Shown here one piece after another: positions 9,133-17,350 of a stretch of 64,000 bases of DNA. The DNA comes from Halorubrum xinjiangense. Its GTDB lineage: Archaea > Halobacteriota > Halobacteria > Halobacteriales > Haloferacaceae. Where the stretch lies: contig NZ_FNBO01000003.1 in assembly GCF_900102375.1 (NCBI RefSeq), forward strand, positions 124,001-188,000, in the 5' to 3' direction. Position numbers and translations under genes: made by a program. Under the pieces are notes generated by a model. It saw nothing but the letters and a program-made list of their open reading frames with translations, was not told the DNA's origin and searched no databases. Each line of letters starts with the position of its first letter. The stretch's first letter is position 1.

Positions 9133-10001
9133 GTGGGTGTCTCCGTCGCGTCTCGGATGTCGCTTTCGCCGTTCGCGTCGTCGTCGCCGCGCGCGTCGTT
9201 GCCGTGGTCCGCGTCGATCGCACCGTCCGCCGCCTCCGTCCGCACCAGTCTGCGCGTGTTCGCCTCCACGTCGCCGTCCATGATCGCGCTGCCGACGAGC
9301 AGGGCGTCGGCGCCCGCCGCCCGCATCCGGCGGACGTCCCCGCGCGACCCGATGCCGCTCTCGGCGATCAGCGTGGCGTCGTCCGGAGCGTGGGGCGCCA
9401 CGGACTCGAAGGTTCCGAGGTCGACGACAAGCTCCGCGAGGTCGCGGTTGTTCACGCCGATCGTCGTCGCCCCCGCGTCGAGGGCACGCTCCAGCTCCTC
9501 GCGGTCGTGGACCTCCACGAGGACCTGGAAGCCGCGGTCGCGCGCGGCGGCGAGCAGGTCCGGGAGGTCGTCCCCGACGAACCGGGCGATCAGGAGGACG
9601 ACGTCGCTCTCGACGGCGTCCAGCTGCGCCTCGTCGACGACGAAGTCCTTCCGGAGGACCGGCACGTCGACGGCGTCGCGCACGCGTTCGAGCGTGTCGA
9701 CGCTCCCGCCGAAGTGCTCCGGCTCGGTGAGCACGCTCAGCGCGGCCGCCCCGCCGGCGACCATCCCCTCCGCGAGCGCGACTGGGTCGTCTTCGCGGGC
9801 CCCCTCGGTCGTCGGGCTCGTCGGCTTCACCTCGGCGATCACCGGGACGCGCCCGTCGGCCTCGGCTCGCTCCAACGCGGCCGAGAGGTCACGAGGCGCG
9901 ACCGAGACGGTCTCTCCCGCCGCCGCTCGCGCGGTCGCCCGCTCCCGAGCGGCCGACAGGATCGACCTGACCGCCGGCGCCAGCTCGTCTGGATCGTCCA
10001 T
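9129..10001 (-). CDS. trpC: indole-3-glycerol phosphate synthase
   Basis: 290 residues, a TIM barrel. It converts the ring-opened CdRP intermediate to indole-3-glycerol phosphate, the substrate of TrpA. The catalytic block [14 protein letters not shown] is near residue 55, [12 protein letters not shown] near 112, and GVNNRDL and [12 protein letters not shown] further on. The last ~35 residues are an Asp-rich tail beyond the usual end. This is the first gene of the trpCBA unit; upstream the minus-strand sequence CTTATGAA (about 10031-10038) could be its TATA box, giving a very short leader. Confidence 0.95.
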   Translation of the reverse strand: MDDPDELAPAVRSILSAARERATARAAAGETVSVAPRDLSAALERAEADGRVPVIAEVKPTSPTTEGAREDDPVALAEGMVAGGAAALSVLTEPEHFGGSVDTLERVRDAVDVPVLRKDFVVDEAQLDAVESDVVLLIARFVGDDLPDLLAAARDRGFQVLVEVHDREELERALDAGATTIGVNNRDLAELVVDLGTFESVAPHAPDDATLIAESGIGSRGDVRRMRAAGADALLVGSAIMDGDVEANTRRLVRTEAADGAIDADHGNDARGDDDANGESDIRDATETPT

Positions 10002-10094
10002 TACTATACACTAATGTACGTATCTGTTCATAAGGCTTGCGGGGGACCGGGTCGCGTCTCGGCCCGCCGTCGGCGGCGGGCGCCGGGCTCTCGG

Positions 10095-10108
10095 GGGATA
10101 TTTTAAGT
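10095..10108 (+). promoter_or_regulatory. TATA box of the alkyltransferase-like gene
   Basis: The AT-rich run ATATTTTAAG sits in a GC-rich divergent intergenic region and is centred near 10103. Archaeal transcription starts about 26 bases downstream, which would be near 10129, just before the ATGs at 10132 and 10138. This argues against the ATG at 10123. Confidence 0.5.
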
Positions 10109-10131
10109 GAGCGACCCGTCTCATGGAGGGT

Positions 10132-10602
10132 ATGAGTATGGCGGGTACGTCCGGCGTTTTCGCGCGGGAGTTCGACGAGATCGACCGGACCGTTCAGGTC
10201 GGGTTCGCCGGCGGTCGCGTCATCTCGGTGTCGTTCCCCGCCGAGCCGCCGGCGGACGCCAACGGCGACCACGACCTGTTGGACAGGATCGACGCGTACC
10301 TCGACGGCGAGCGCGACGAGTTCGCCGAGGTGGCGCTCGGCCTCACGGTCCCGACCGACCAGCGGGAGGTGCTGGAGGCGCTCCGGAGCCTCCCGTACGG
10401 CGAGGAGGTCTCCGTGAGCCGGCTCGCGCGGCTCGGCGGGTTCGACCCCGACGACCCGGACGACGTAGCGACCGTGACGGGGGCGCTCGACGACAACCCG
10501 ATCCCCGTCCTGCTGCCGGACCACCGGGTGAGCGGCGGGCCGTACGCGACGCCGGGCGACGTCCGGAGCGCGCTCCGGCGCGTCGAGGGACTCTCCCGGT
10601 GA
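10132..10602 (+). CDS. MGMT-fold (Ogt-like) DNA-binding protein lacking the acceptor cysteine
   Basis: About 156 residues with the C-terminal helix-turn-helix layout of O6-alkylguanine-DNA alkyltransferases: the segment PYGEEVSVSRLARLGGF followed by DNPIPVLLPDHRVSGG. In working enzymes the last motif is PCHRV; here the alkyl-accepting Cys is Asp, so methyl transfer to itself cannot occur. It resembles alkyltransferase-like proteins, which bind damaged bases and hand them to repair. Starts at 10123, 10132 and 10138 are all in frame; a GGAGGG lies 7 bases before 10138 and a TATA box favours 10132. The gene is divergent from trpC. Confidence 0.75.
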   Translation: MSMAGTSGVFAREFDEIDRTVQVGFAGGRVISVSFPAEPPADANGDHDLLDRIDAYLDGERDEFAEVALGLTVPTDQREVLEALRSLPYGEEVSVSRLARLGGFDPDDPDDVATVTGALDDNPIPVLLPDHRVSGGPYATPGDVRSALRRVEGLSR

Positions 10603-10737
10603 TGCCGCTCGGGCGTCGATGGGACGGCTCGCCGCGATGGACGGGAACGGTCGAAAAACGTTCGGACAGCTGAACGCTGCCGTGACGCCTCGTCGGCGCG
10701 CGCGACTCCGCACCGATCGGTTTCGCCGGTCCTCGGG

Positions 10738-10977
10738 TCAGTCCGAGAGTTCCTCGATGCCCTCTTTGATTTCCTCGAGCTTGAAGAACGACGCGAGCGC
10801 GAGGATCGTGCTGGGCCACAGTCCGACGAACTGGCCGCGCTGTTTGTCGCCACGGACGTAGTAGAAGTACAGCGCGAGCGCGACGGAGCCGAGGGCGGCC
10901 ATTACCGGGAGCCCGAGGCCGTCTGTGCCCATCTCTTCGAACGCTTCGCCCGCCGGGTCGTCGTCTGTATCGACCAT
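10738..10977 (-). CDS. small haloarchaeal membrane protein
   Basis: 79 residues: a short acidic N terminus (MVDTDDDPAGEAFEEMG), two hydrophobic segments (roughly 22-38 and 47-62) separated by a charged loop, and an acidic C terminus. I chose the ATG at 10977 because the 18 codons before it look unlike protein. It is convergent with the alkyltransferase-like gene and is followed upstream by about 200 bp without a gene. No family recognised; role unknown. Confidence 0.6.
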   Translation of the reverse strand: MVDTDDDPAGEAFEEMGTDGLGLPVMAALGSVALALYFYYVRGDKQRGQFVGLWPSTILALASFFKLEEIKEGIEELSD

Positions 10978-11179
10978 ACGCCATTCAACATCCGCAAGGT
11001 GAAATGGACCCAGCCTATACAATGCTACCAAATCGAGCTCGGACCTCCGGCCGCACCGACGCCGCCCGCCGACTCGTTTCGGGCCTTCGACCCTGACCGC
11101 GGACTCCGCTCACGGACATTCGTCACGGTACGGTGTCCCGCGCCTTCAGAGGCAAGTGCTACGCCGCAGGATCGACCGC

Positions 11180-11794
11180 TCAGACCTCGAAGTCGGGCGT
11201 GTCGAACGCGCCCTCGTCGGCGTCGACGTCGTAGCGCTCGATCCCGGTGAGCGCCAGGTCCATCGTCGCCGCGGCGTCCCACCGGCCCGTGTTGATGACG
11301 AGGTCGTAGATGGAGCGGTCCGACAGGTCGATCCCGTAGTAGGACTTGTAGCGCTGCTCCTCGATTACCTCGCGGACCTGCATCTCGGAGGTCATCTCCT
11401 GGCGCTCGGCCGTGCGGTCCGCGCGGACCTCGTCCGGCGCGTCCAGCCAGATCCGGATGTCGGCGCGGTTGCCGGCGATCCAGCCGGCGAGCCGCGACTC
11501 CAGTACGAACGCCTTGTTCGCGGCCCCCCACTTCTCGGCGATGCGGCGGAGCCGGCGGTCGAGCGCGCGGTCGATCTCCTCGGACTCGCCGGTCTCGGCG
11601 ATCAGCTGCGAGAGGCTCATGTCCCGCTCGGCGGCTATCTCGCGGAACAGCTCGCCGCCGGAGACGTAGCCGCAGTCGAGCGACTCGGCGATCCCCTCGA
11701 CGAGCGTCGTGGCCCCGCAGCCCGGCGGGCCGGAGACGGTGACGAACAGGTTCCGGTCGATCCGTCGGTCGGGCTCCGGCGAGGTGCCGCTCAT
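11180..11794 (-). CDS. cytidylate-kinase-like protein with an altered Walker A motif
   Basis: 204 residues with the overall pattern of archaeal CMP kinases: LFVTVSGPPGCGATT at the N terminus, then DCGYVSGGELFREIA, WLDAPDEVRADRTAERQ, and a C-terminal YGIDLSDRSIYDLVINT. The Walker A loop should be GxxGxGKT, but the invariant Lys is Ala here (GPPGCGATT). It may be a divergent enzyme using another residue, or a non-catalytic relative. The gene is divergent from the helicase, and the shared upstream region holds two phased dyads. A TATA-like GTTTATC on the minus strand near 11824 gives a nearly leaderless transcript. Confidence 0.75.
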   Translation of the reverse strand: MSGTSPEPDRRIDRNLFVTVSGPPGCGATTLVEGIAESLDCGYVSGGELFREIAAERDMSLSQLIAETGESEEIDRALDRRLRRIAEKWGAANKAFVLESRLAGWIAGNRADIRIWLDAPDEVRADRTAERQEMTSEMQVREVIEEQRYKSYYGIDLSDRSIYDLVINTGRWDAAATMDLALTGIERYDVDADEGAFDTPDFEV

Positions 11795-11829
11795 GCGTGT
11801 GGCGACACGGATGGCCGCCGGATAAACGG

Positions 11830-11899
11830 GTCGGTTCCGCGATTTTCCGCGGAATCGACGGAACGGTGGGTCGGTTCCGCGAATGTCCGCGGAGCCGAC
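11830..11899. repeat. two dyad-symmetric copies spaced exactly 40 bp in a divergent promoter region
   Basis: Copies at 11830-11859 and 11870-11899 both begin GTCGGTTCCGCG and end with a near-complementary arm (CGCGGAATCGAC in the first, CGCGGAGCCGAC in the second) around a short AT-containing centre. The two copies differ inside the arm, but pairing is kept through G-T pairs. The 40 bp spacing is close to four helical turns. They sit between the CMP-kinase-like gene and the helicase gene, so they could be regulator sites or RNA hairpins. Confidence 0.6.
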
Positions 11900-11935
11900 G
11901 CAACCGATTTCCCTTCCCGAGCCTTCGTGATCGCC

Positions 11936-14935
11936 GTGAGCGAGACCACGGACCGCGGCGACGAGGCCGCCGCGCGGGCGCTCCTCCGCGACGCGGTCGA
12001 GCGCGGCGCGATCGGGAACCCCGGCTTCGACCCGGAGACGGTCCCGATCGCCGACGCCGACGTGCTCGCCCGGCTCTCGCCGCCAGTCCGGCGCTGGTGG
12101 GTCGAGCGCTTCGGCGGGTACGTCGGCGAGAACGGCGGCTTCTTCACGCCGCCGCAGCGCGAGGCGATCCCCCACGTCGACGCCGGGGAGAACTGCCTCG
12201 TCGCCGCCCCGACAGGCAGCGGCAAGACGCTCGCCTCGTTTATTTCGGTCCTCGACGACCTCTTCGCGCGCGACCGCGCCGGCGAACTGGAGAACGCCGT
12301 CTACTGCCTCTACGTCTCGCCGCTGAAGTCGCTCGCGAACGACATCGAGCGCAACCTCGAAACCCCGCTGGAGGGGATCGGTGAGGCGGTGGCCGCTGCG
12401 GAGGCTGGCGACGGCGACGCTGACACTGCCCCCTACGACCCCGGTGTCAGACAGGCGATCCGCCACGGCGACACCTCGAAGGCGGACCGGCAGGCGATGC
12501 TCTCGGAGACGCCCCACGTCCTCAACACCACGCCGGAGACGCTCGCGATCCTGCTCAACTCGCCGAAGTTCAAGGAGAAGCTCCGCACCGTCGAGTACGT
12601 GATCGTCGACGAGATCCACTCGCTGGCAGCGAACAAGCGCGGCACGCACCTCTCGGTGTCGCTGGAGCGGCTGACCGAGCTGACGCGGACCGGCGGTGGC
12701 GAAGGGAGACGAGCGGACGACGACGAGGGGGAGAGGGAGGGGGAGGGAGAGGGGGCGGCCGAGATCACTCGGATCGGCTGCTCGGCGACCGTCGAGCCGC
12801 TGGACCGGATCGCCTCGTTCCTCGTCGGTCAGGAGCGCTCGAGCGGAGCGGTCGGCGACGTCGACGGGTTCGAGACGCGCCCCTGCGAGGTGGTCGACGC
12901 GCGGTTCTCCCGGGAGTTCGACCTCGAACTCCGGACGCCCGCCGCCGACCTGATACACACGCCGCGGTCGGCGGTCACCGACCGCTTCTACGAGTCGCTT
13001 CGCGACCTGATCGAGTCTCACGAGAACACGCTCGTCTTCACGAACTCGCGCTCCGGGGCCGAGCGGACGCTCCAGGAGCTCCGCCAGCGGTTCGACTACG
13101 ACGAGTCGGACTCGGGGTGTCACCACGGGAGCCTCGGCGAGGCCCAGCGGACGCGCGTCGAGGAGGGGCTGAAGGCGGGCGAGCTCGACGTCGTCACGAC
13201 CTCGACGAGCCTCGAACTGGGCATCGACATGCCCCACCTCGATTTAGTGGTCCAGGTGGGCTCGCCGAAGTCCGTCGCGGCGCTACTCCAGCGCGTCGGC
13301 CGCGCGGGCCACAGCCCCGGCGAGACCGTCGAGGGGCGGGTGTTCGCGCTCGACCGCGACGAGCTGATCGAGTGCGCGACGCTGCTCGCCCGCGCCGAGG
13401 ACGGGTTCGTCGACCGCGTGTTCCCGCCGGAGGGCGCGTACGACGTCGCCGCGCAGCACGTGTACGGGATGGCGATAAACCGGATCCGCCCCGACCGCGA
13501 GGTCCGGGAGGTGTTGCGCCGGGCGAACCCGTACCGCGGCTTCGACGACGCGGCCTACGAGCGGCTGTTCCGCTACCTCACCGGCGACTACGACGGGCTG
13601 GAGGCGAAGAACGTCTACCCGAAGGTGTGGCGCGACGAGAACGACCCGCCCGACGGCGAGCACCACTACCCCGAGTACCCGGTCGGCGAGACGCTCGTCG
13701 GGAAGCGGGGGCGGCTCGCGCGCGTCATCTACATGACGAACGTGGGCACGATCCCCGACTCGTTCACCTGCGACGTGTTCACGCGCGACGACGAGTGGGT
13801 CGGCACCTTAGCCGAGTCCTATCTCGACACGCTGGAGTCGGGCGACGTGTTCGCGCTGGGCGGCGAGCGGTTCGCATTCCGCTACCGCCGCGGCTCGAAG
13901 GTGTACGTCGACCGGACGAGCGAGCGCCCGACGGTCCCCTCGTGGTTCGCCGAGCGGCTCCCGCTCTCGGCGGACCTCGCGCGGGAGGTCCTCGACTTCC
14001 AGGCCGAACTCCTCGACCGACTTGTCGGCGACGGCCCGAGCGCCGGGCCGGCCGCGGTGCGCGCGTGGCTCCGTGAGTTCCCCGTAGACGAGAACGCGGT
14101 CCGCGCGCTCGCCCGCATGTACGACGAGCAGGTCCGGTACGCGGGCCCGGACTCGGTCTCGACGCCCGACCGCCTCGTCGTCGAGGAGGAGCTCGACCGG
14201 AACGAGTACAATCGCCGCTTCTACGTCCACTCGACCTACGGTCGGCGGTTCAACGACGGCCTCTCGCGGCTGGTCGCCGCCGAAGTGGCGAACCGGACCG
14301 ACGCCAACGTCGCGGTCGCGGTCGCGGACCGCGGCTTCAGCCTCGCGCTCCCGCTGAACCGCAAGGTCGACGTGGCACAGATTCTGGCCGACCTCGACCC
14401 GGAGACCGTCCGCGAGGACCTCCGCGAGGCCGTCCAGGGGACCGACCTGCTCCAGCGCTACTTCCGAATCAACGCCGGGCGGGCGCTGCTCATTTTAAAG
14501 CGGTATAAAGGGTACGAGAAGTCGGCCGCCGAACAGCAGGTGTCCGCGGAGATGCTGCTGTCGTTCGCGGCCGAGTTGGAGGAGTTCGCGGTGGTAGAGG
14601 AGACGTACCGCGAGCTGCTGGAGGACCGGCTCGACGTCGACGGCATCAGCGAGGTCGTCGGCCGGATCGCGGGCGGCGACCTCGCGGTGGAACACCGCGT
14701 CATCGACTCGCCCAGCCCGGTCGCGTTCGGCCTCGCGACGCTCGTGGACTCAGACACCGTCATCGCCGACGACGAGTCCGCCGTCCTCCGCGAGTTCCAC
14801 GCCCGCGTGATAGAGGAGATCGGCGAGGTACAGCGGAGCGCCGAACGGGACCGAGGCGGCGGGGACACCGGACCCGGAAGCGACGGAGCGATGGACCGCG
14901 ACGCCGAACCGCCGGCGGACCGCCGACCGGACTGA
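11936..14935 (+). CDS. lhr: Lhr-type superfamily 2 DEAD/H-box helicase
   Basis: 999 residues. Lhr proteins are ATP-driven 3'-5' helicases linked to recombination and repair. Motif I is APTGSGKT near residue 92, motif II is DEIH (VDEIHSLAANKRG), motif III is CSAT, and the second RecA domain shows TNSRSGAERT, then STSLELGIDMPHLDLV and QRVGRAGHS. A winged-helix region and the Lhr-specific C-terminal domain follow. A low-complexity Gly/Glu/Arg insertion lies near residues 255-275. Either GTG at 11927 or GTG at 11936 could be the start; the latter gives a conventional SETTD N terminus. Confidence 0.92.
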   Translation: MSETTDRGDEAAARALLRDAVERGAIGNPGFDPETVPIADADVLARLSPPVRRWWVERFGGYVGENGGFFTPPQREAIPHVDAGENCLVAAPTGSGKTLASFISVLDDLFARDRAGELENAVYCLYVSPLKSLANDIERNLETPLEGIGEAVAAAEAGDGDADTAPYDPGVRQAIRHGDTSKADRQAMLSETPHVLNTTPETLAILLNSPKFKEKLRTVEYVIVDEIHSLAANKRGTHLSVSLERLTELTRTGGGEGRRADDDEGEREGEGEGAAEITRIGCSATVEPLDRIASFLVGQERSSGAVGDVDGFETRPCEVVDARFSREFDLELRTPAADLIHTPRSAVTDRFYESLRDLIESHENTLVFTNSRSGAERTLQELRQRFDYDESDSGCHHGSLGEAQRTRVEEGLKAGELDVVTTSTSLELGIDMPHLDLVVQVGSPKSVAALLQRVGRAGHSPGETVEGRVFALDRDELIECATLLARAEDGFVDRVFPPEGAYDVAAQHVYGMAINRIRPDREVREVLRRANPYRGFDDAAYERLFRYLTGDYDGLEAKNVYPKVWRDENDPPDGEHHYPEYPVGETLVGKRGRLARVIYMTNVGTIPDSFTCDVFTRDDEWVGTLAESYLDTLESGDVFALGGERFAFRYRRGSKVYVDRTSERPTVPSWFAERLPLSADLAREVLDFQAELLDRLVGDGPSAGPAAVRAWLREFPVDENAVRALARMYDEQVRYAGPDSVSTPDRLVVEEELDRNEYNRRFYVHSTYGRRFNDGLSRLVAAEVANRTDANVAVAVADRGFSLALPLNRKVDVAQILADLDPETVREDLREAVQGTDLLQRYFRINAGRALLILKRYKGYEKSAAEQQVSAEMLLSFAAELEEFAVVEETYRELLEDRLDVDGISEVVGRIAGGDLAVEHRVIDSPSPVAFGLATLVDSDTVIADDESAVLREFHARVIEEIGEVQRSAERDRGGGDTGPGSDGAMDRDAEPPADRRPD

Positions 14936-14936
14936 C

Positions 14937-15731
14937 ATGCCGGGCCCCGATTCCTCCCCGACCGCGGCAGCCCCGTCTCAGATCCGCCTACGGTTCGCCG
15001 GCGCCGTCGCGCTCGGCGCCCTCGGACTCGCCGCGCTGTCGCGCCCGCTCGGGACCGCGTGGGTCCTCGCGGCCGCCCTCCCCGGAGCGTACCTGGCCGC
15101 GTACGCGTGGACCAACCTCGACGCGAACCGCCCGCCCGACGGCGGCGACCCGCGCCCGCGGCTCGGCCCGGCAAACGCGATCACGCTGGTCCGCGGCTGG
15201 CTCGCGGCCGTCCTCGCCGGCGCGGTGGTCGCTCCGCCGCCGGACCCGCAGGTCCCCCTCGCCCTCTTCGTCGGCGCGGTCGGCCTCGACGCGGTCGACG
15301 GGGCGGTCGCCCGGCGCACCCGAGAGACGGTCCTCGGCGCGCGCCTCGACGGCGCGACCGACGCCCTGGCCGTCCTCGTCGGCGCCGCGGTCGGCGTCGC
15401 GCTCGGGTCCCTCCCGGCGTGGTACCTCCTCGCCGGCGCGGTCTGGTACGCCTACGCCGGGTCGCTGTGGCGGCGGCGACGGGCCGGGGCGCCGGTGTTC
15501 GAACTCCCGCCAAGCCGGGTCCGCCCGTTCATCGGCACCGCGCAGTTCGCCGTCGTCGCGCTCGCGCTTCTTCCGGACGTCGCCGGCGCGGGCGGGGACT
15601 CCCGACTCACCGCGGCCGCGGGAGTCGCGCTCGCGGCGCTGCTGGCGAGTTTTGTCCGCGACTGGGCGGCCGCGACGGGTCGGCTCGGTCGCGACGACCC
15701 CCCGATTGCGGCCGGGCGAGACGGTCCCTGA
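14937..15731 (+). CDS. CDP-alcohol phosphatidyltransferase family protein
   Basis: 264 residues, a multi-pass membrane enzyme that swaps CMP of a CDP-linked lipid for an alcohol head group. The signature is readable as DAVDGAVAR followed by GARLDGATD. All Asp residues are present, but there are seven residues rather than the usual eight between AR and G. The N terminus is hydrophobic, with about six further segments. It starts one base after the helicase stop, so the two are probably co-transcribed, though no functional link is obvious. The alcohol substrate cannot be told from sequence. Confidence 0.85.
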   Translation: MPGPDSSPTAAAPSQIRLRFAGAVALGALGLAALSRPLGTAWVLAAALPGAYLAAYAWTNLDANRPPDGGDPRPRLGPANAITLVRGWLAAVLAGAVVAPPPDPQVPLALFVGAVGLDAVDGAVARRTRETVLGARLDGATDALAVLVGAAVGVALGSLPAWYLLAGAVWYAYAGSLWRRRRAGAPVFELPPSRVRPFIGTAQFAVVALALLPDVAGAGGDSRLTAAAGVALAALLASFVRDWAAATGRLGRDDPPIAAGRDGP

Positions 15732-15768
15732 TCGGGCCGGTGGCGGAAGCGATGCGGAGGCCGGCGCC

Positions 15769-16128
15769 TCACGACTCCCGGTACAAAAGGACCGCGAGGA
15801 CGGCGATCAGCACGACCTGCGCGACCTTGTCGATCGCGTGGCTCGTTGGGATCGGCGGGAGGTCGTTGAGCGCCCACCACAGCACGATCTGCCCCGCCGT
15901 GAAGGGGATCCCCAGCGCGTACACCAGGCGTCGGCGGTAGCCGACGACGACGGCCGCCACGCCGGCGCCGAATCCGAGCGTCGCGAAGAGGAACAGGACC
16001 ATGAACGTCCCGCCGGACTGAACCCCCAAGACGACGTGGGCGATCCCGGTCACGGTCGCGGCGACTATCCCGACCCAGTGGAGGGGCGTCAGCGATTCGA
16101 CGTCGGCGCCGGCGTCGGTGTGTGCCAT
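15769..16128 (-). CDS. haloarchaeal four-helix membrane protein
   Basis: 119 residues. A short polar N terminus leads to LTPLHWVGIVAATVTGIAHV and then three more hydrophobic segments, ending in LLYRES. I chose the ATG at 16128; the in-frame extension before it is arginine-rich and unlikely. It resembles a conserved haloarchaeal membrane family, but I cannot give a function. Convergent with the phosphatidyltransferase gene and divergent from the dehydrogenase unit. Confidence 0.65.
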   Translation of the reverse strand: MAHTDAGADVESLTPLHWVGIVAATVTGIAHVVLGVQSGGTFMVLFLFATLGFGAGVAAVVVGYRRRLVYALGIPFTAGQIVLWWALNDLPPIPTSHAIDKVAQVVLIAVLAVLLYRES

Positions 16129-16288
16129 GAACACGTGAAACACGGGCTCGGCGGGCTTATGTCTACTCCCGCGCGGCCGCCGTCGGTCCATCTCCGATCC
16201 CCCGCCGCCGGGGCTTTATGTTGGATCGGCTCGTCTGACCGTTAATGCCACACCGGTTAAATCGTCGCCCGCGGACGGGTGAGTCCGC

Positions 16289-17350
16289 GTGAGCGATGAA
16301 GGAACCGAACGAGCGGTGGAGTTCGCGGCCCCTGAGCGCGTCGAGGTCGTCTCGATCGAGCCGCCCGTCCCCGAGCCCGACGAGGTGGTCGTCTCCGCGT
16401 CCGTCTCGGCGGTGAGCGCGGGGTCCGAGCTACTGGCGTACCGCGGGGAACTCGACCCGGAGACGGTCGCTGACGAGGAGCTGTCCTCGCTCGACGGCGA
16501 CCTCTCGTACCCCCTCCGCTACGGCTACGCGGTCGTCGGCCGGGTGACCGCGGTCGGCGACGCCGTCGACCCCTCGTGGCGCGGCCGGACCGTCTTCGCG
16601 TTCAACCCCCACGAGAGCCGGTTCGCCGTCTCGCCCGACGCGCTCCGCCCGGTCCCCGAGGGGATCGACTCGGAGACGGCGACCCTGTTCGCGAACGCGG
16701 AGACCGCGGTCACCCTGACGCTCGACGCCGCCCCCCGGATCGGCGAGCGCGTCGCGGTGTTCGGAGCGGGCGTCGTGGGGCTGCTCACGGCCGCGCTGCT
16801 CGCGCGGAGCGGCGCCGAGACCGTCGTCGCCGTGGAGCCGAAGGACCGCCGACGGTCGCTCGCGGCCGATTTCGGCGCCGACGCCGTCGTCGATCCGAGC
16901 CGGTACGACGGGCGCGCTGGCGTCGTGGACGCCGTCCGCGAGCAGGCCGGCGGCGGCGTCGACCTCGCGGTGGAGGTCTCCGGGCGCCCGGAGACGCTCG
17001 AGACGGCCGTCGAGACCACGCGGTTCGACGGGCGGGTCCTCGTGGGATCGTGGTACGGGACCAAGCGCGCCGACCTCGGCTTCGGCGACCATTTCCACCG
17101 CGGGCGAGTGACCGTACAGAGCAGCCAGGTCACCACCATCGCGCCGGAGCTCCGTGGGCGCTGGGACCGAGCGCGTCGCCGCGAGACGGCCTGGCGCGAA
17201 CTCCGGCGCCTCGACGACGACCTCGACGTCGCCGACCGCCTCGTCACCGACCGCGTCGCCGTCACGGGCGCGCCGACCGCGTACCGGCGGCTCGCCGACG
17301 AGACCGAACCGACCCTCCAACTCCTCTTCACCTACGCATGTACGAACTGA
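16289..17350 (+). CDS. medium-chain dehydrogenase/reductase without zinc ligands
   Basis: 353 residues with a GroES-like N-terminal domain and a Rossmann domain. The dinucleotide motif is VAVFGAGVVGLL near residue 155, with an acidic residue at the end of the next strand (VAVEPKD). The usual catalytic zinc Cys is Ser/Gly here (SAGSELLAYRGE), and the protein has only one Cys, near its end, so it should not bind the MDR zincs. It heads a four-gene unit: its last codons overlap the PTPS-like gene. The start is GTG, with a TATA-like GTTAAA about 30 bases upstream. Substrate unknown. Confidence 0.82.
   Translation: MSDEGTERAVEFAAPERVEVVSIEPPVPEPDEVVVSASVSAVSAGSELLAYRGELDPETVADEELSSLDGDLSYPLRYGYAVVGRVTAVGDAVDPSWRGRTVFAFNPHESRFAVSPDALRPVPEGIDSETATLFANAETAVTLTLDAAPRIGERVAVFGAGVVGLLTAALLARSGAETVVAVEPKDRRRSLAADFGADAVVDPSRYDGRAGVVDAVREQAGGGVDLAVEVSGRPETLETAVETTRFDGRVLVGSWYGTKRADLGFGDHFHRGRVTVQSSQVTTIAPELRGRWDRARRRETAWRELRRLDDDLDVADRLVTDRVAVTGAPTAYRRLADETEPTLQLLFTYACTN

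Noticed and set aside
5170-10014. Long open frames on the plus strand opposite aroB', aroA' and trpABC
   Set aside because: They are antisense to clear enzymes, rich in Arg/Ser/Ala or Gly/Asp/Val-type shadow composition, and have no motif. Long shadows are normal in DNA of this GC content.
11795-13237. Long N-terminal extension in frame with the CMP-kinase-like gene
   Set aside because: It runs opposite the Lhr helicase and has shadow composition; the ATG at 11794 with a nearby TATA box is the natural start.
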